Of a stretch of DNA of 64,000 bases, positions 1 through 8,858 are shown in pieces. Each line of letters opens with the position of its first letter. Within the stretch, counting starts at the first letter, position 1. The notes below the pieces were generated by a model, which saw only the letters and a list, made by a program, of their open reading frames with translations, was not told where the DNA came from and searched no databases. The stretch is taken from assembly GCF_003148665.1 (NCBI RefSeq), contig NZ_QGGQ01000001.1, positions 860,133 through 924,132 of the forward strand, in the 5' to 3' direction. A program made the translations under genes and the position numbers. Source of the stretch: Maribacter polysiphoniae. GTDB lineage: Bacteria > Bacteroidota > Bacteroidia > Flavobacteriales > Flavobacteriaceae.

Positions 1-59
1 ATCGAACCAGGGACACATGGATTTTCAGTCCATTGCTCTACCAACTGAGCTAAGGCACC
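1..59 (-). tRNA. tRNA-Phe (GAA), partial
   Basis: Read on the minus strand, the sequence folds as the 5' acceptor strand GGTGCCT (59-53), a D arm, an anticodon arm with loop CTGAAAA (anticodon GAA, phenylalanine), a variable loop and the start of the T arm (CCTGG TTCGAT). The 3' half of the T arm, the 3' acceptor strand and the CCA end lie beyond the window start. No intron or mismatch is visible in the arms that can be checked. It is divergent from coaX. Confidence 0.93.
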
Positions 60-148
60 ATCTCTTTTAAGAGGGTGCAAATATAATTTCAAATTTAGGA
101 TATACAAACAAAAATGAAAAAAAAGGTGATTGTTTTTTTTCAATTGCA

Positions 149-156
149 GATCTTTG
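149..156 (+). promoter_or_regulatory. -7 promoter box of coaX (possible leaderless start)
   Basis: GATCTTTG matches the Bacteroidota -7 consensus TAnnTTTG except at the first base. A TTG lies 16 bases upstream (130-132). The coaX ATG follows the box after only four bases, so the transcript would begin at or next to the start codon. This is inferred from sequence only. Confidence 0.4.
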
Positions 157-160
157 TGTC

Positions 161-889
161 ATGAATCTGATAATTGATGCCGGTAATAGCTTTGTGAAAT
201 TGGCTGTTTTTGATAACGGCTCATTGGTTTATGATGTAAGTGTGAAGCTTGTTGATTTCGTTGAAAGTGCAAAGGCTATCTATCATAAATATCCACAAAT
301 AGAATGGACCATGGTGTCCTCAGTGGTTTTTTTGGATAAAAAGGATGTTGAGGCTTTAGCCGTTTTTTCAAAAGTCCATGTGCTCGATCATAAAACCAAA
401 ACGCCATTTAAGAACCAATACGGTACTCCGGACACTTTAGGGGTAGATCGTATAGCCTTGGCTACTGCGGCGTTTTACCACATGCCACATAAGAATGTTT
501 TGGTGATTGATGCCGGTAGCTGTATTACCTACGATATTCTTAACCATAAAGGGGAATATTTGGGCGGTGCCATTTCCCCGGGTTTGGGGATGCGGTATAA
601 GGCGCTGAACCAACAGACTTCAAAATTGCCCTTATTGACCCCAAAAGCTCCCGGGGATTTGGTAGGGAACACCACCGAATCTAGCATCCATAGTGGGGTG
701 GTGAATGGTATTTGTGCCGAATTGGATGGGGTTATTGATCAATATAAACTTAAATTTGAAGATTTAACAGTCATTTTAACAGGAGGGGATGCCCAATTTT
801 TGTCTAAACGATTAAAAAATACCATATTTGCCCTTTCCAATTTTCTACTAGAAGGTTTAAATAATTTGCTAGACTACAATAAGCGCTAA
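161..889 (+). CDS. coaX: Type III pantothenate kinase
   Basis: The product phosphorylates pantothenate, the first step of coenzyme A synthesis, in the cytosol. The 242-residue length is normal for the family. The N-terminal phosphate-binding motif DAGNS is at residues 6-10, the GVDR motif at 94-97, a second acidic motif starting DAGS at 117, and GGAISPGL at 135-142; these define type III (CoaX) enzymes, which share the ASKHA fold and are unrelated to CoaA. The ATG follows a -7-like promoter box by four bases and no Shine-Dalgarno site is visible. The next gene starts immediately after the stop codon, so it leads an operon that runs toward lptC. Confidence 0.95.
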   Translation: MNLIIDAGNSFVKLAVFDNGSLVYDVSVKLVDFVESAKAIYHKYPQIEWTMVSSVVFLDKKDVEALAVFSKVHVLDHKTKTPFKNQYGTPDTLGVDRIALATAAFYHMPHKNVLVIDAGSCITYDILNHKGEYLGGAISPGLGMRYKALNQQTSKLPLLTPKAPGDLVGNTTESSIHSGVVNGICAELDGVIDQYKLKFEDLTVILTGGDAQFLSKRLKNTIFALSNFLLEGLNNLLDYNKR

Positions 890-2179
890 ATGATCAAAAA
901 AATTGTAATTGCAATAGTATGCATTGCGTCGACCGGACTGTATGCTCAAAATGGTTCAGTTTCTCCTTACTCTTATTTTGGTATCGGCGATATACAATCC
1001 AAAGGAACTATTGAAAACCAAATGATGGGAGGAATCGGAATGTTTGCCGACAGTATCCACCTAAACCTTAAGAATCCTGCCGCCTATAGTGGTCTGGGTA
1101 TTAAATATGGGGAGGATTTTGGAAATACAACCTACACCGTCGGATTGTCCCATAATAGGCTGAGTTTTGCAAACAACATTGAAAGTCAGAGCAATTCCGT
1201 GACCAATCTGGAATATATTGCCGTAGGTATGGCTCTTAAAAAAGGCTTGGGTATTGGTTTTGGGATCATGCCCTATTCCTCTGTGGGATACGATATGCTA
1301 TCGGAAAGCACCAATGGTAATGATGATAGGGTATTGAACCGCTACTATGGTGATGGGGGATTGAATAAAGTATATTTTTCCATTGGCTATGAATTTATGG
1401 ATGACCTGAGCGTTGGGGTTACGGCCAATTTCAATTTCGGTACGCTAGAGAACAATCGTGTACAGACCGTTGAGGATGTGCAGTACGGTACCTTGGACAA
1501 ACGAAGTTCCAAGGTTAACGGAATGGATTTTAATTATGCGCTGAATTATACCCCGTCTTTTAAGGATAAATACAGGTTGTTCGCATCGGTTAGGGTAAAT
1601 ACACAAGCGAATCTCACCTCCAAAAACACCAAGGAAATAGGGTCCTTTGCTGTAAATTCTGGCGCGAACATCGAAGTGGTTGATGTAAATTTGGACGCTT
1701 TAAACCTTAGGCACACTGAATTAAAGGTGCCAACGACAACCACCTTGGGGCTGGGTTTTGGAGAAGATAGGAAATGGTTTGTTGGTGGGGAGTACAGTTT
1801 TCAAGGAATGGGTTCTTTTACAAATGATTTTGTTGATGCCCCTAATTTGAGGTATCAGGATGCCAGTTCATTTGCTTTCGGAGGGTTCTATATCCCTGAT
1901 TATTCGGCCTTCTCGGGCTATTTTAAAAGAATGACATATAGGGCGGGTTTACGTTTTGATAAAACAGGAATGCTCTTAAAAGAACATGAAATAAATAACT
2001 TTGGCATAACTTTTGGGTTTGGGTTACCAATGCGCGGAAGTTTTTCTAATCTTAACCTTGGTTTTGAGGTGGGTAGAAAAGGGACTAAATATGATAATTT
2101 GATAGAAGAAAATTACTTTAAAGTCAATGTAGGACTATCTTTGAACGATATTTGGTTCCGTAAGCGAAGAATAAATTAA
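890..2179 (+). CDS. Outer membrane beta-barrel protein, function unknown
   Basis: The protein has 429 residues with a clean signal peptide (about 1-20, ending YAQ). The rest is rich in alternating amphipathic strands and aromatic/Gly turns, ending in charged and aromatic residues, as expected for an outer-membrane barrel. It resembles FadL-like barrel proteins that in Flavobacteriaceae often follow coaX, but no substrate can be read from the sequence. The start codon directly abuts the coaX stop, indicating cotranscription. Its neighbours (TPR protein, lptC) suggest an envelope-biogenesis context. The assignment as a barrel is inference from composition and signal peptide. Confidence 0.8.
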   Translation: MIKKIVIAIVCIASTGLYAQNGSVSPYSYFGIGDIQSKGTIENQMMGGIGMFADSIHLNLKNPAAYSGLGIKYGEDFGNTTYTVGLSHNRLSFANNIESQSNSVTNLEYIAVGMALKKGLGIGFGIMPYSSVGYDMLSESTNGNDDRVLNRYYGDGGLNKVYFSIGYEFMDDLSVGVTANFNFGTLENNRVQTVEDVQYGTLDKRSSKVNGMDFNYALNYTPSFKDKYRLFASVRVNTQANLTSKNTKEIGSFAVNSGANIEVVDVNLDALNLRHTELKVPTTTTLGLGFGEDRKWFVGGEYSFQGMGSFTNDFVDAPNLRYQDASSFAFGGFYIPDYSAFSGYFKRMTYRAGLRFDKTGMLLKEHEINNFGITFGFGLPMRGSFSNLNLGFEVGRKGTKYDNLIEENYFKVNVGLSLNDIWFRKRRIN

Positions 2180-2214
2180 GAAAAATTTGTACATTAACCA
2201 CTAAAATTAATAAT

Positions 2215-3585
2215 ATGAAAACGAAACTTTACTTCACAGCGATGATGCTTTTAGGATGCGTTGGAGTAAGTAGCGCACAGGCACAGAATCAGGAGTGCAT
2301 GACTAATTTGTCTATTTACGTTGAACACGCGAAAGTCAAGAATTATGAGGCTGCTTATACACCATGGAAAATGGTTTATGAAAATTGTCCGGATATCAAC
2401 TGGGCCAATTTCGCCTACGGGGAAAGAATCTTGAAAGATCGTATAAAAAAATCAACAGGCGCCGATAAAGACGCCAATATCCAGGAATTATTGACGCTGT
2501 ATGACAACAGTATGAAGTATTTCCCTAAAAAGGCTTCGTTAGCTCCTGTTATTATCGATAAGGTTTTGTTGAAATATGATAATAAAATGATTGGTGATGA
2601 GGAGATTTATAGCCAATTGAGTAAAGCTTTCCATGAGGACAAGCCTAACTTTAAAAACCCAAAGGCGCTTTATCTTTATTTCTCCAGTTTGGTTGATTTG
2701 CACAAGGCGGGTAGTAAAGACCTTCAGGAGGTTTTCGATGTTTACGATGATGTAACCGAAAAAATCGAGGATGAGAACGTTAAATTAACCGATAGGATAT
2801 CAGCGTTACTTCCCAAAGAGGAGGCCGGTACCTTAACAAGTAAAGAGAAAAAGCAATTAAAGGCAGCTACTACCAATTCAGAGTCATTTGGTAAGATCGA
2901 AGGTAGTATAGATTCCAAATTAGGTGATTTGGCCGATTGTGGCAACTTGATTCCTTTATATCAAAAAAGTTTCGAAGAGAAGAAAAACGATATCAACTGG
3001 GTAAAAAGGGCTGTGGGTAGAATGTTCAACAAAGAATGTACTGATGACCCTATGTTCAAAAAGTTATTTGAAGCCCAAATGGCACTTGATCCATCTGCCG
3101 ATGCCTATGTGTACGGAGGTAACCTTAAGCTTAAGGCTGGTGACCGTAACGGTGCGGTAGCCGATTTCAACAAAGCCTTGGATTTAGAAACCAATGCTAG
3201 AAAAAAATCGAACATTGCCTATAAAGTGGCCACGGTTTTTAGAAGAAGTAGTAAGTCTACGGCTAGGAGTTATGCCCAAAAGGCAATTGATGCCAATCCT
3301 TCAAACGGTAGGGCGTATTTGTTGATTGCCAACTTGTATGCAACTAGTGCCAATGATTGTGGTTCAACGCCATTCGAGAAAAGAGCGATTTACTGGAGAG
3401 CGGCGGAAATGGCAAGAAAAGCAGGAAGAGTGGATCCTTCACTTAGTGGAAGGGCTAACCAGTCTGCAGCTAGTTACTCTGCAAAGGCACCTTCAAAAAC
3501 AGATATCTTCAACTCTGGAATGGCTGGTAAAACGGTTACCTTCAAGTGTTGGGTAGGTGGTAGTGTAAAAGTTCCTAATTTGTAA
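2215..3585 (+). CDS. Exported tetratricopeptide-repeat protein
   Basis: The 456-residue protein has a signal peptide (about 1-24, ending AQAQ) and an all-helical body. At least two TPR-like units are visible around residues 290-370 (alternating small residues in blocks such as GDRNGAVADFNKAL and GRAYLLIANLYA). It is expected in the periplasm, where TPR proteins act as scaffolds. It sits 35 bases after the barrel gene and one base before lptC, so it probably works with the outer-membrane or LPS export apparatus. This partnership is inferred from position only; no catalytic motif is present. Confidence 0.8.
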   Translation: MKTKLYFTAMMLLGCVGVSSAQAQNQECMTNLSIYVEHAKVKNYEAAYTPWKMVYENCPDINWANFAYGERILKDRIKKSTGADKDANIQELLTLYDNSMKYFPKKASLAPVIIDKVLLKYDNKMIGDEEIYSQLSKAFHEDKPNFKNPKALYLYFSSLVDLHKAGSKDLQEVFDVYDDVTEKIEDENVKLTDRISALLPKEEAGTLTSKEKKQLKAATTNSESFGKIEGSIDSKLGDLADCGNLIPLYQKSFEEKKNDINWVKRAVGRMFNKECTDDPMFKKLFEAQMALDPSADAYVYGGNLKLKAGDRNGAVADFNKALDLETNARKKSNIAYKVATVFRRSSKSTARSYAQKAIDANPSNGRAYLLIANLYATSANDCGSTPFEKRAIYWRAAEMARKAGRVDPSLSGRANQSAASYSAKAPSKTDIFNSGMAGKTVTFKCWVGGSVKVPNL

Positions 3586-3586
3586 G

Positions 3587-4195
3587 ATGAAACAATCTTT
3601 TGGATTTTTCTTAAAGAGCATTGCCCTGGGTTTTTCCGGGGCAATGCTTTTTTTTTCCTGTGCGGATAACTATAAGAGGGTGGGGGAAGAAGCCTTGCCG
3701 TTGGTATTCCCACAAGGTGTCGCAGAAAATTTTTCCTTTAGATATTCCGAATCGAATAATGTGATGGGCAATGAGGATATTGACACCACTAGGGTGATAT
3801 CGGTGTTGTCGGGGCCTATTACCGAGAATTATGAAAATCTGGAATTTCCTTATCGCACGTTCCCAAAAGGGATTGTAGTGGACATTTATGATGAGGATAA
3901 GAACAAAAATAAAATAACCGCGGATTATTGTATTCGGTATTCTTCCACAGGATTGATAGATTTGCGTGGTAATGTTGTTTTGGAGACCCATGACGGAAAG
4001 AAGTTGGAAACGCCACAATTGTATTACGACCAATCCAACGAGTGGGCGTTTACACAGCATAAATTTAAATATACAAACCCTGAGGAAGGCACGGTAATGG
4101 ACGGTGAGGGTATGGATTTCAATAAAGACTTCAGTTTTTTAAATGCACATAAAACCTATGGTCTAATGACTATAAAAGAAGAAATCAATGATTAA
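3587..4195 (+). CDS. lptC: LPS export protein LptC
   Basis: A 202-residue protein of the LptC/OstA-like family, which carries lipopolysaccharide from the inner-membrane LptFGB2 complex to LptA in the periplasm. The N-terminus has a lipobox-like stretch LFFSC (Cys25) in place of the plain transmembrane anchor of E. coli LptC; this form is common in Bacteroidota. The body contains the repeated beta-jellyroll signature (residues about 95-175, including LIDLRGNVVLET). It starts one base after the TPR gene stop and its last 8 bases overlap the next small ORF. Other Lpt components in the window: LptE, in a separate operon near 47 kb. Confidence 0.88.
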   Translation: MKQSFGFFLKSIALGFSGAMLFFSCADNYKRVGEEALPLVFPQGVAENFSFRYSESNNVMGNEDIDTTRVISVLSGPITENYENLEFPYRTFPKGIVVDIYDEDKNKNKITADYCIRYSSTGLIDLRGNVVLETHDGKKLETPQLYYDQSNEWAFTQHKFKYTNPEEGTVMDGEGMDFNKDFSFLNAHKTYGLMTIKEEIND

Positions 4196-4391
4196 GATAT
4201 TAAAATATACAGAGTATTTATATTTGGTAGTAGCCATTTTCTCGATTTACAGAATAGTTACGGATTGGAATGTGAACCGTGAAGGCACCTATTTGTTTAT
4301 GTTCTTTGCTATTGTGTCTATCGGAATGTTCTTCTTTCGAAGAAATTATCGTAAAAAGTTCGAGCAACGGAAAAAAGATAACCAACTTTAA
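4188..4391 (+). CDS. Small two-helix membrane protein, unknown function
   Basis: The 67-residue product has two hydrophobic segments (about residues 8-24 and 36-50) followed by a strongly basic tail (RRNYRKKFEQRKK), which predicts a cytoplasmic C-terminus. No family is recognised. It overlaps lptC by 8 bases and is followed two bases later by the CorC-type gene, a coupling that supports it as a real gene and not a chance ORF. The position suggests an envelope role, but nothing in the sequence gives a function. Confidence 0.75.
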   Translation: MIKILKYTEYLYLVVAIFSIYRIVTDWNVNREGTYLFMFFAIVSIGMFFFRRNYRKKFEQRKKDNQL

Positions 4392-4393
4392 AA

Positions 4394-5683
4394 ATGGAGA
4401 CATCCATTGTAATCATACTTCTTTCTTTGGTGTTTTCAGCCTTTTTTTCGGGCATGGAAATCGCCTTTATTTCGGCGAATAAAATCCATATTGAGATAGA
4501 AAAGAAGCAAGATAATTTTTTGGCCAAGGTGCTCTCACGTCTAACGAAAAGGCCTTCCAAATTTATTGCAACCATGCTCATCGGTAACAATATTGCACTG
4601 GTGGTGTACGGGATGTTCATGGGGGAATTGCTTATGAATTGGTTTTTGGGCATGTTGCCTGTCAACAATAGCTTTTTACAGCTTATATTGACTGATTTCA
4701 GCCTGCTTACCCAAACCATCATATCAACCCTTATCATATTGGTTACTGCGGAATTCTTGCCGAAGGTCCTGTTCCAGATCTATGCGAACAACCTTTTAAA
4801 GGTGCTGGCGGTGCCTGCCTATTTTTTTTATGTGCTGTTTTCCATTATTTCCGAGTTTATTATCAAGGTGTCCGATTTTATATTGAAAACCTTCTTTAAG
4901 ACCGAAGGGGATGAGACCCAACTTGCGTTCAGTAAGGTAGAACTTGGGGATTATATCAGCGAGCAAATGGGAACTGTTGAGGAAGAGGATGAGGTAGACT
5001 CCGAAATACAGATTTTTCAAAATGCCTTGGAGTTTACTTTGGTCAAAGCGCGGGAGGTAATGGTGCCACGTACCGAGATTACTGCAGTGGAATTACACGA
5101 GAACACAAAAAATCTGACCCGGTTGTTTACCGAAACGGGCTATTCAAAAATACTGATCTACAAGGGTACTATCGATAACATCATTGGCTATGTGCATTCG
5201 TATGAGCTTTTTAGTAAACCCAAGACCATAAAGAGTATTTTGAGGCCGGTGGAGTTTGTTCCCGAAACCATGCTCATTCACGATATTTTGAATGTATTGA
5301 CCAAAAAACGGAAAAGTATTGCTGTGGTATTGGATGAATATGGGGGTACTTCAGGAATAATGACCGTAGAGGACATCGTTGAGGAACTCTTTGGTGAAAT
5401 TGAGGACGAGCATGATACGACCGATTTGATCGAGGAACAACTCGATGAAAATAATTATAAGTTCTCTGCCCGATTGGAAGTCGATTATGTGAATGAGAAT
5501 TATAAATTGGAACTTCCCGAGAATGATGAATATGAGACCTTGGGGGGGCTTTTGGTCAATGAAACCGGGGAAATACCCGAAAAAGATTCCGAAATAAAAA
5601 TCGGGAAATACCTGTTTACCGTTTTGGAAGTCTCCAACACAAAGATCGATTTGATAAAACTTGGTGTGGTAGACGATGAATAA
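4394..5683 (+). CDS. CNNM/CorC (HlyC) family membrane protein
   Basis: The 429-residue protein has three parts: an N-terminal CNNM (DUF21) transmembrane domain with about four helices (residues 1-175), a pair of CBS domains (about 205-335), and a C-terminal CorC_HlyC transporter-associated domain (about 345-425). The family is linked to Mg/Co efflux and was historically called hemolysin. In gliding Flavobacteria the paralogue GldE has the same architecture, but gldE normally lies by gldD, so I do not use that name here. The gene starts two bases after the small membrane protein and is probably in the lptC operon. Confidence 0.88.
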   Translation: METSIVIILLSLVFSAFFSGMEIAFISANKIHIEIEKKQDNFLAKVLSRLTKRPSKFIATMLIGNNIALVVYGMFMGELLMNWFLGMLPVNNSFLQLILTDFSLLTQTIISTLIILVTAEFLPKVLFQIYANNLLKVLAVPAYFFYVLFSIISEFIIKVSDFILKTFFKTEGDETQLAFSKVELGDYISEQMGTVEEEDEVDSEIQIFQNALEFTLVKAREVMVPRTEITAVELHENTKNLTRLFTETGYSKILIYKGTIDNIIGYVHSYELFSKPKTIKSILRPVEFVPETMLIHDILNVLTKKRKSIAVVLDEYGGTSGIMTVEDIVEELFGEIEDEHDTTDLIEEQLDENNYKFSARLEVDYVNENYKLELPENDEYETLGGLLVNETGEIPEKDSEIKIGKYLFTVLEVSNTKIDLIKLGVVDDE

Positions 5684-5741
5684 ACCCGTAGTAACCTCAT
5701 TTTAGGCATGTTTTACTTTTTAATAATTCAAAAGAAAATGG

Positions 5742-5749
5742 TAATTTCG
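5742..5749 (+). promoter_or_regulatory. Putative -7 promoter box of ppiD
   Basis: TAATTTCG differs from the Bacteroidota -7 consensus TAnnTTTG at one base and lies 26 bases before the ppiD start, in the 92-base gap after the CorC-type gene. Confidence 0.35.
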
Positions 5750-5775
5750 CAAACTGATTTTAAACAAACCATATA

Positions 5776-7896
5776 ATGGCAATTTTAGAGAATATAAGAA
5801 AGAGGACCACCGTATTGATATTGATCATAGGTTTAGCGCTTTTTGCGTTTGTCATATCCGGGGTATTCACAAAAAACAATATGTCTGGCGGAAAGATAGG
5901 TTCTTCTGTTGCGGAGGTAAATGGGGATGAAATCTCGATTGATGATTTTAGAAGAAAGGTGGAAGTGGCATCGAACAGATATGGTTCCTCAGGGTCATCG
6001 ATGATGGTCGTGAACCAAGTGTACGATCAAGAAGTAAGGAATGCCATTTTAGGCCAACAATATGAGGATTTGGGGATCGATATCGAGAAGGATCAGATCA
6101 TGAACTATATCAAAACGATTCCTGCCTATAATCAGAATCCACAGTTTATGGATGAAAATGGGATTTTTGATGAGAATAAATTTTTGGATTTTATTGCAGA
6201 ACTTAAGGCAAATAGTCCTTCACAATACAATCTATGGTTGCAAGACGAGCAATCGATCATTCAAAATGCCAAGCAGCAGACTTATTTCAACTTGGTGAAG
6301 GCCGGTCTGGGTGTAACACTTAAAGAAGGTGAATTGGATTATAAGTTGGCCAACGATAAGGTCGATATCAAATACGTTCGAGTTCCTTACACATCGATTG
6401 CGGATAGTACTATCGCTATTTCCAAAAGCGAGATACAATCCTATATCAAAGAACATAAAGAGGAATTCAAACAAGAGGATGCCCGTGATATCCAATATGT
6501 TTATTTTGAGGAAAAAGCTTCTGTCGAGGATGTGGAAGCAGTAAGACAGGAAACGATTAAATTATTGGATGATACCGTTGAGTACCGTAAGGATACCGAC
6601 AGAATGGATACCATTCCAGGATTTAGGAATACCAAGGATATTGAGGATTTTCTAGATCGGAAATCAGATATAAAATATGATACCATTTATAGGGCAAAGA
6701 AAGATTTACCAACAAATGTTGCCGATACATTGGTAGCACTTGAGGTTGGGGAGATTTTTGGTCCCTACCGGGATGGGGATTATTTCAAGGTGTCTAAAAT
6801 GATCGATAAAAAAATCAATGGATCGGCAAAAGCCAGCCACATTTTGATTTCTTGGAAAGGAAGTCAAAGTGCCGGAGAGAATATTACAAGAACCAAGGAG
6901 GAGGCAGAGGCCAAAGCCAAGGAACTTTTGGCAGAAGCCAGAAAAAAGGATGCTGTGTTCGTACAATTGGCAAGGGATAATTCCGATGGACCTTCCGCGC
7001 CTAAAGGTGGTGACTTAGGGTATTTCCAAGAAGGGGCGATGGTAACCACTTTCAACGATTTTGTCTTTAGTAACAAAGTAGGTACCATTGGTCTTGTTGA
7101 AACCGATTTTGGTTTTCACGTCATAAAAATCGATGATAAGCAAGATGTATACCGAATAGCAACTTTGGCAAGGGAAATAGAACCTTCGGAGTCAACGATC
7201 AATAATTTGTTCCAAGATGCGACCAAATTTGAAATGGACGCTATTGCAGGGGATAAATCATACGCCGATTTAGCCAAGGAAAACGATTATCAAGTTCGTC
7301 CTGTGAATAAAATCAAGGTAATGGATGAAAGTCTGCCAGGCTTAGGTTCACAAAGGAGTATTGTACAATGGGCCTTTAAGGAAGATACCGAAGTAGGTGA
7401 CATAAAAAGATTCAGTGTAAACAATGGTTATGTAATTGCACAAATGACAGCCCAATATGAAGAGGGACTTAAATCCGTTGAGGATGCCTCTGTCACTGTT
7501 TTGCCGATTTTGAGAAAGGAAAGAAAGGCAGAGCAGATAATAGCCGCCAATAAAGGTAAATCCATGGAAGAAGTTGCCAAGGATAATAGCCTGTCTGTTT
7601 CCAATGCCTCGGCATTGACGGTTAAGGCGCCGACCATTCCAGGAGCCGGTCGTGAGCCAGCTGTAGTAGGTACGGCGTTTGCTATGAAAGTGGGTGATAC
7701 GTCAGATTTCATCAAAGGGGAAACCGGAGTTTATCTTATTTCAGTGACCAATAAACAGGATGCCCCGAAATTGGATAACTATAGTACGTTTGCCAATGCT
7801 GTTAAAAATTCAAATGCAGCAAGGGTAAATACAGCCGTATACAATGCGTTGAAAAATGTTTCGGACATAGAGGACAACAGGTCTATATTCTACTAA
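5776..7896 (+). CDS. ppiD: Periplasmic peptidyl-prolyl isomerase, PpiD/SurA type
   Basis: A 706-residue folding factor anchored in the inner membrane by one N-terminal helix (about residues 13-31), with the rest in the periplasm. A SurA_N-like chaperone region (about 45-200) is followed by a PPIC-type parvulin domain (about 350-445, from SHILISWK to GFHVIKI with the typical GGDLGYF block) and a C-terminal region. The architecture matches PpiD, which assists newly exported envelope proteins at the Sec translocon. It ends the forward cluster and is followed 20 bases later by a bidirectional terminator. Confidence 0.9.
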   Translation: MAILENIRKRTTVLILIIGLALFAFVISGVFTKNNMSGGKIGSSVAEVNGDEISIDDFRRKVEVASNRYGSSGSSMMVVNQVYDQEVRNAILGQQYEDLGIDIEKDQIMNYIKTIPAYNQNPQFMDENGIFDENKFLDFIAELKANSPSQYNLWLQDEQSIIQNAKQQTYFNLVKAGLGVTLKEGELDYKLANDKVDIKYVRVPYTSIADSTIAISKSEIQSYIKEHKEEFKQEDARDIQYVYFEEKASVEDVEAVRQETIKLLDDTVEYRKDTDRMDTIPGFRNTKDIEDFLDRKSDIKYDTIYRAKKDLPTNVADTLVALEVGEIFGPYRDGDYFKVSKMIDKKINGSAKASHILISWKGSQSAGENITRTKEEAEAKAKELLAEARKKDAVFVQLARDNSDGPSAPKGGDLGYFQEGAMVTTFNDFVFSNKVGTIGLVETDFGFHVIKIDDKQDVYRIATLAREIEPSESTINNLFQDATKFEMDAIAGDKSYADLAKENDYQVRPVNKIKVMDESLPGLGSQRSIVQWAFKEDTEVGDIKRFSVNNGYVIAQMTAQYEEGLKSVEDASVTVLPILRKERKAEQIIAANKGKSMEEVAKDNSLSVSNASALTVKAPTIPGAGREPAVVGTAFAMKVGDTSDFIKGETGVYLISVTNKQDAPKLDNYSTFANAVKNSNAARVNTAVYNALKNVSDIEDNRSIFY

Positions 7897-7916
7897 GAAA
7901 TACAGGTTTATATAGA

Positions 7917-7951
7917 AAAAAAAGTCCCAACCATACGTTGGGACTTTTTTT
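7917..7951. terminator. Bidirectional intrinsic terminator
   Basis: A-tract, stem GTCCCAAC, loop CATAC, stem GTTGGGAC and T-tract form a perfect hairpin with flanking A and T runs. It can stop both ppiD (plus) and the GHMP kinase operon (minus), which converge here; its 3' end overlaps the kinase stop codon region. Confidence 0.9.
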
Positions 7952-8858
7952 ATAATATCATTTCTGAATAAGGTACAATCGTATGATATCCCTTTTTGCT
8001 AAAATAGCGCATTAAGTTAGGGTCCCCAACGGCTAATATGAAGTCTCCTCCCCATGCTCCTAGGCTTTTTATGCTCCTAGGGTAATCCGGGAAAAGTTCT
8101 TGTTTTACACTTGGCGTCTGCAATGTTTGGGAAATCACCGATTCGTGAAGGTCCAAAAGGGTTTCAAAAGTAGTTATGTCGGTACACCCCACTATTTTGG
8201 AGGTTAGGTCCCCGATAACCCGGACCAATTCATTTTTATTGTACGTTCGACTTCTGTAATCCGATATGCCTTCCCTGCTGTTCTGTTTTTTATTGAGATA
8301 AACGAAGAACAGCTGCGTTTTGAAACTAGGATTGAAATCTACTTTTTCCACTAAGGGGGAGACTTCGTCAAGTTGGTACGTTATAGGGGTGTTGTGTTGT
8401 GCACATGCAATGTCATAACCGCTACCACCAAAGGTGTTTTCCAGTAAACGGTAAGGGTCTATATGCGCCCATTGGGCAATATTGTTGATAAGGGTTGAAG
8501 AAGACCCTAGGCCCCAGTCCTTTGGGAAAGTCAGTTGGGTGTTTAGGTTAAAGCCTTCACCGATAGTTAAAAAGTCGGGGCGCAAATGCTTCGTTTCAAC
8601 AAGGATTTCAAGTGCGGTTTTCGATATTTTGGCATCGGTGGAACTTATTTCTTCCATCGTTTCCGAATGAAATTCCGCCGTAAACCAAACTTTACCCTCC
8701 TTATCCAGACTTTTCCATGAAATGATTTTTGTTTGGGTCGGCTCAACCGTCAGTACCTGTCCATACTTGGTGGGTAGGGCCAAAGCTTTTGCCCCGTCAA
8801 GAACGGCATATTCCCCGGTCAGCAATAATTTGCCATTACTGTAAAACTCTTGCCTCAT
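7950..8858 (-). CDS. GYDIA-family GHMP kinase (mevalonate-kinase-like)
   Basis: A 302-residue GHMP-superfamily kinase with the ATP-binding loop GLGSSST at residues 116-122 and the hallmark GSGYDIA at 145-151 that names this Bacteroidota family. It is 4 bases overlapped (ATGA) with the upstream HMG-CoA reductase gene, so the two are translationally coupled. By family and context it most likely phosphorylates an intermediate of the mevalonate route to isoprenoids (mevalonate or phosphomevalonate); which one cannot be read from sequence. It acts in the cytosol. Confidence 0.88.
   Translation of the reverse strand: MRQEFYSNGKLLLTGEYAVLDGAKALALPTKYGQVLTVEPTQTKIISWKSLDKEGKVWFTAEFHSETMEEISSTDAKISKTALEILVETKHLRPDFLTIGEGFNLNTQLTFPKDWGLGSSSTLINNIAQWAHIDPYRLLENTFGGSGYDIACAQHNTPITYQLDEVSPLVEKVDFNPSFKTQLFFVYLNKKQNSREGISDYRSRTYNKNELVRVIGDLTSKIVGCTDITTFETLLDLHESVISQTLQTPSVKQELFPDYPRSIKSLGAWGGDFILAVGDPNLMRYFSKKGYHTIVPYSEMIL

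Noticed and set aside
4394-5683. Naming the CorC-type gene gldE
   Set aside because: The architecture fits, but gldE normally lies beside gldD; here the neighbours are lptC and ppiD, so the name is not supported.
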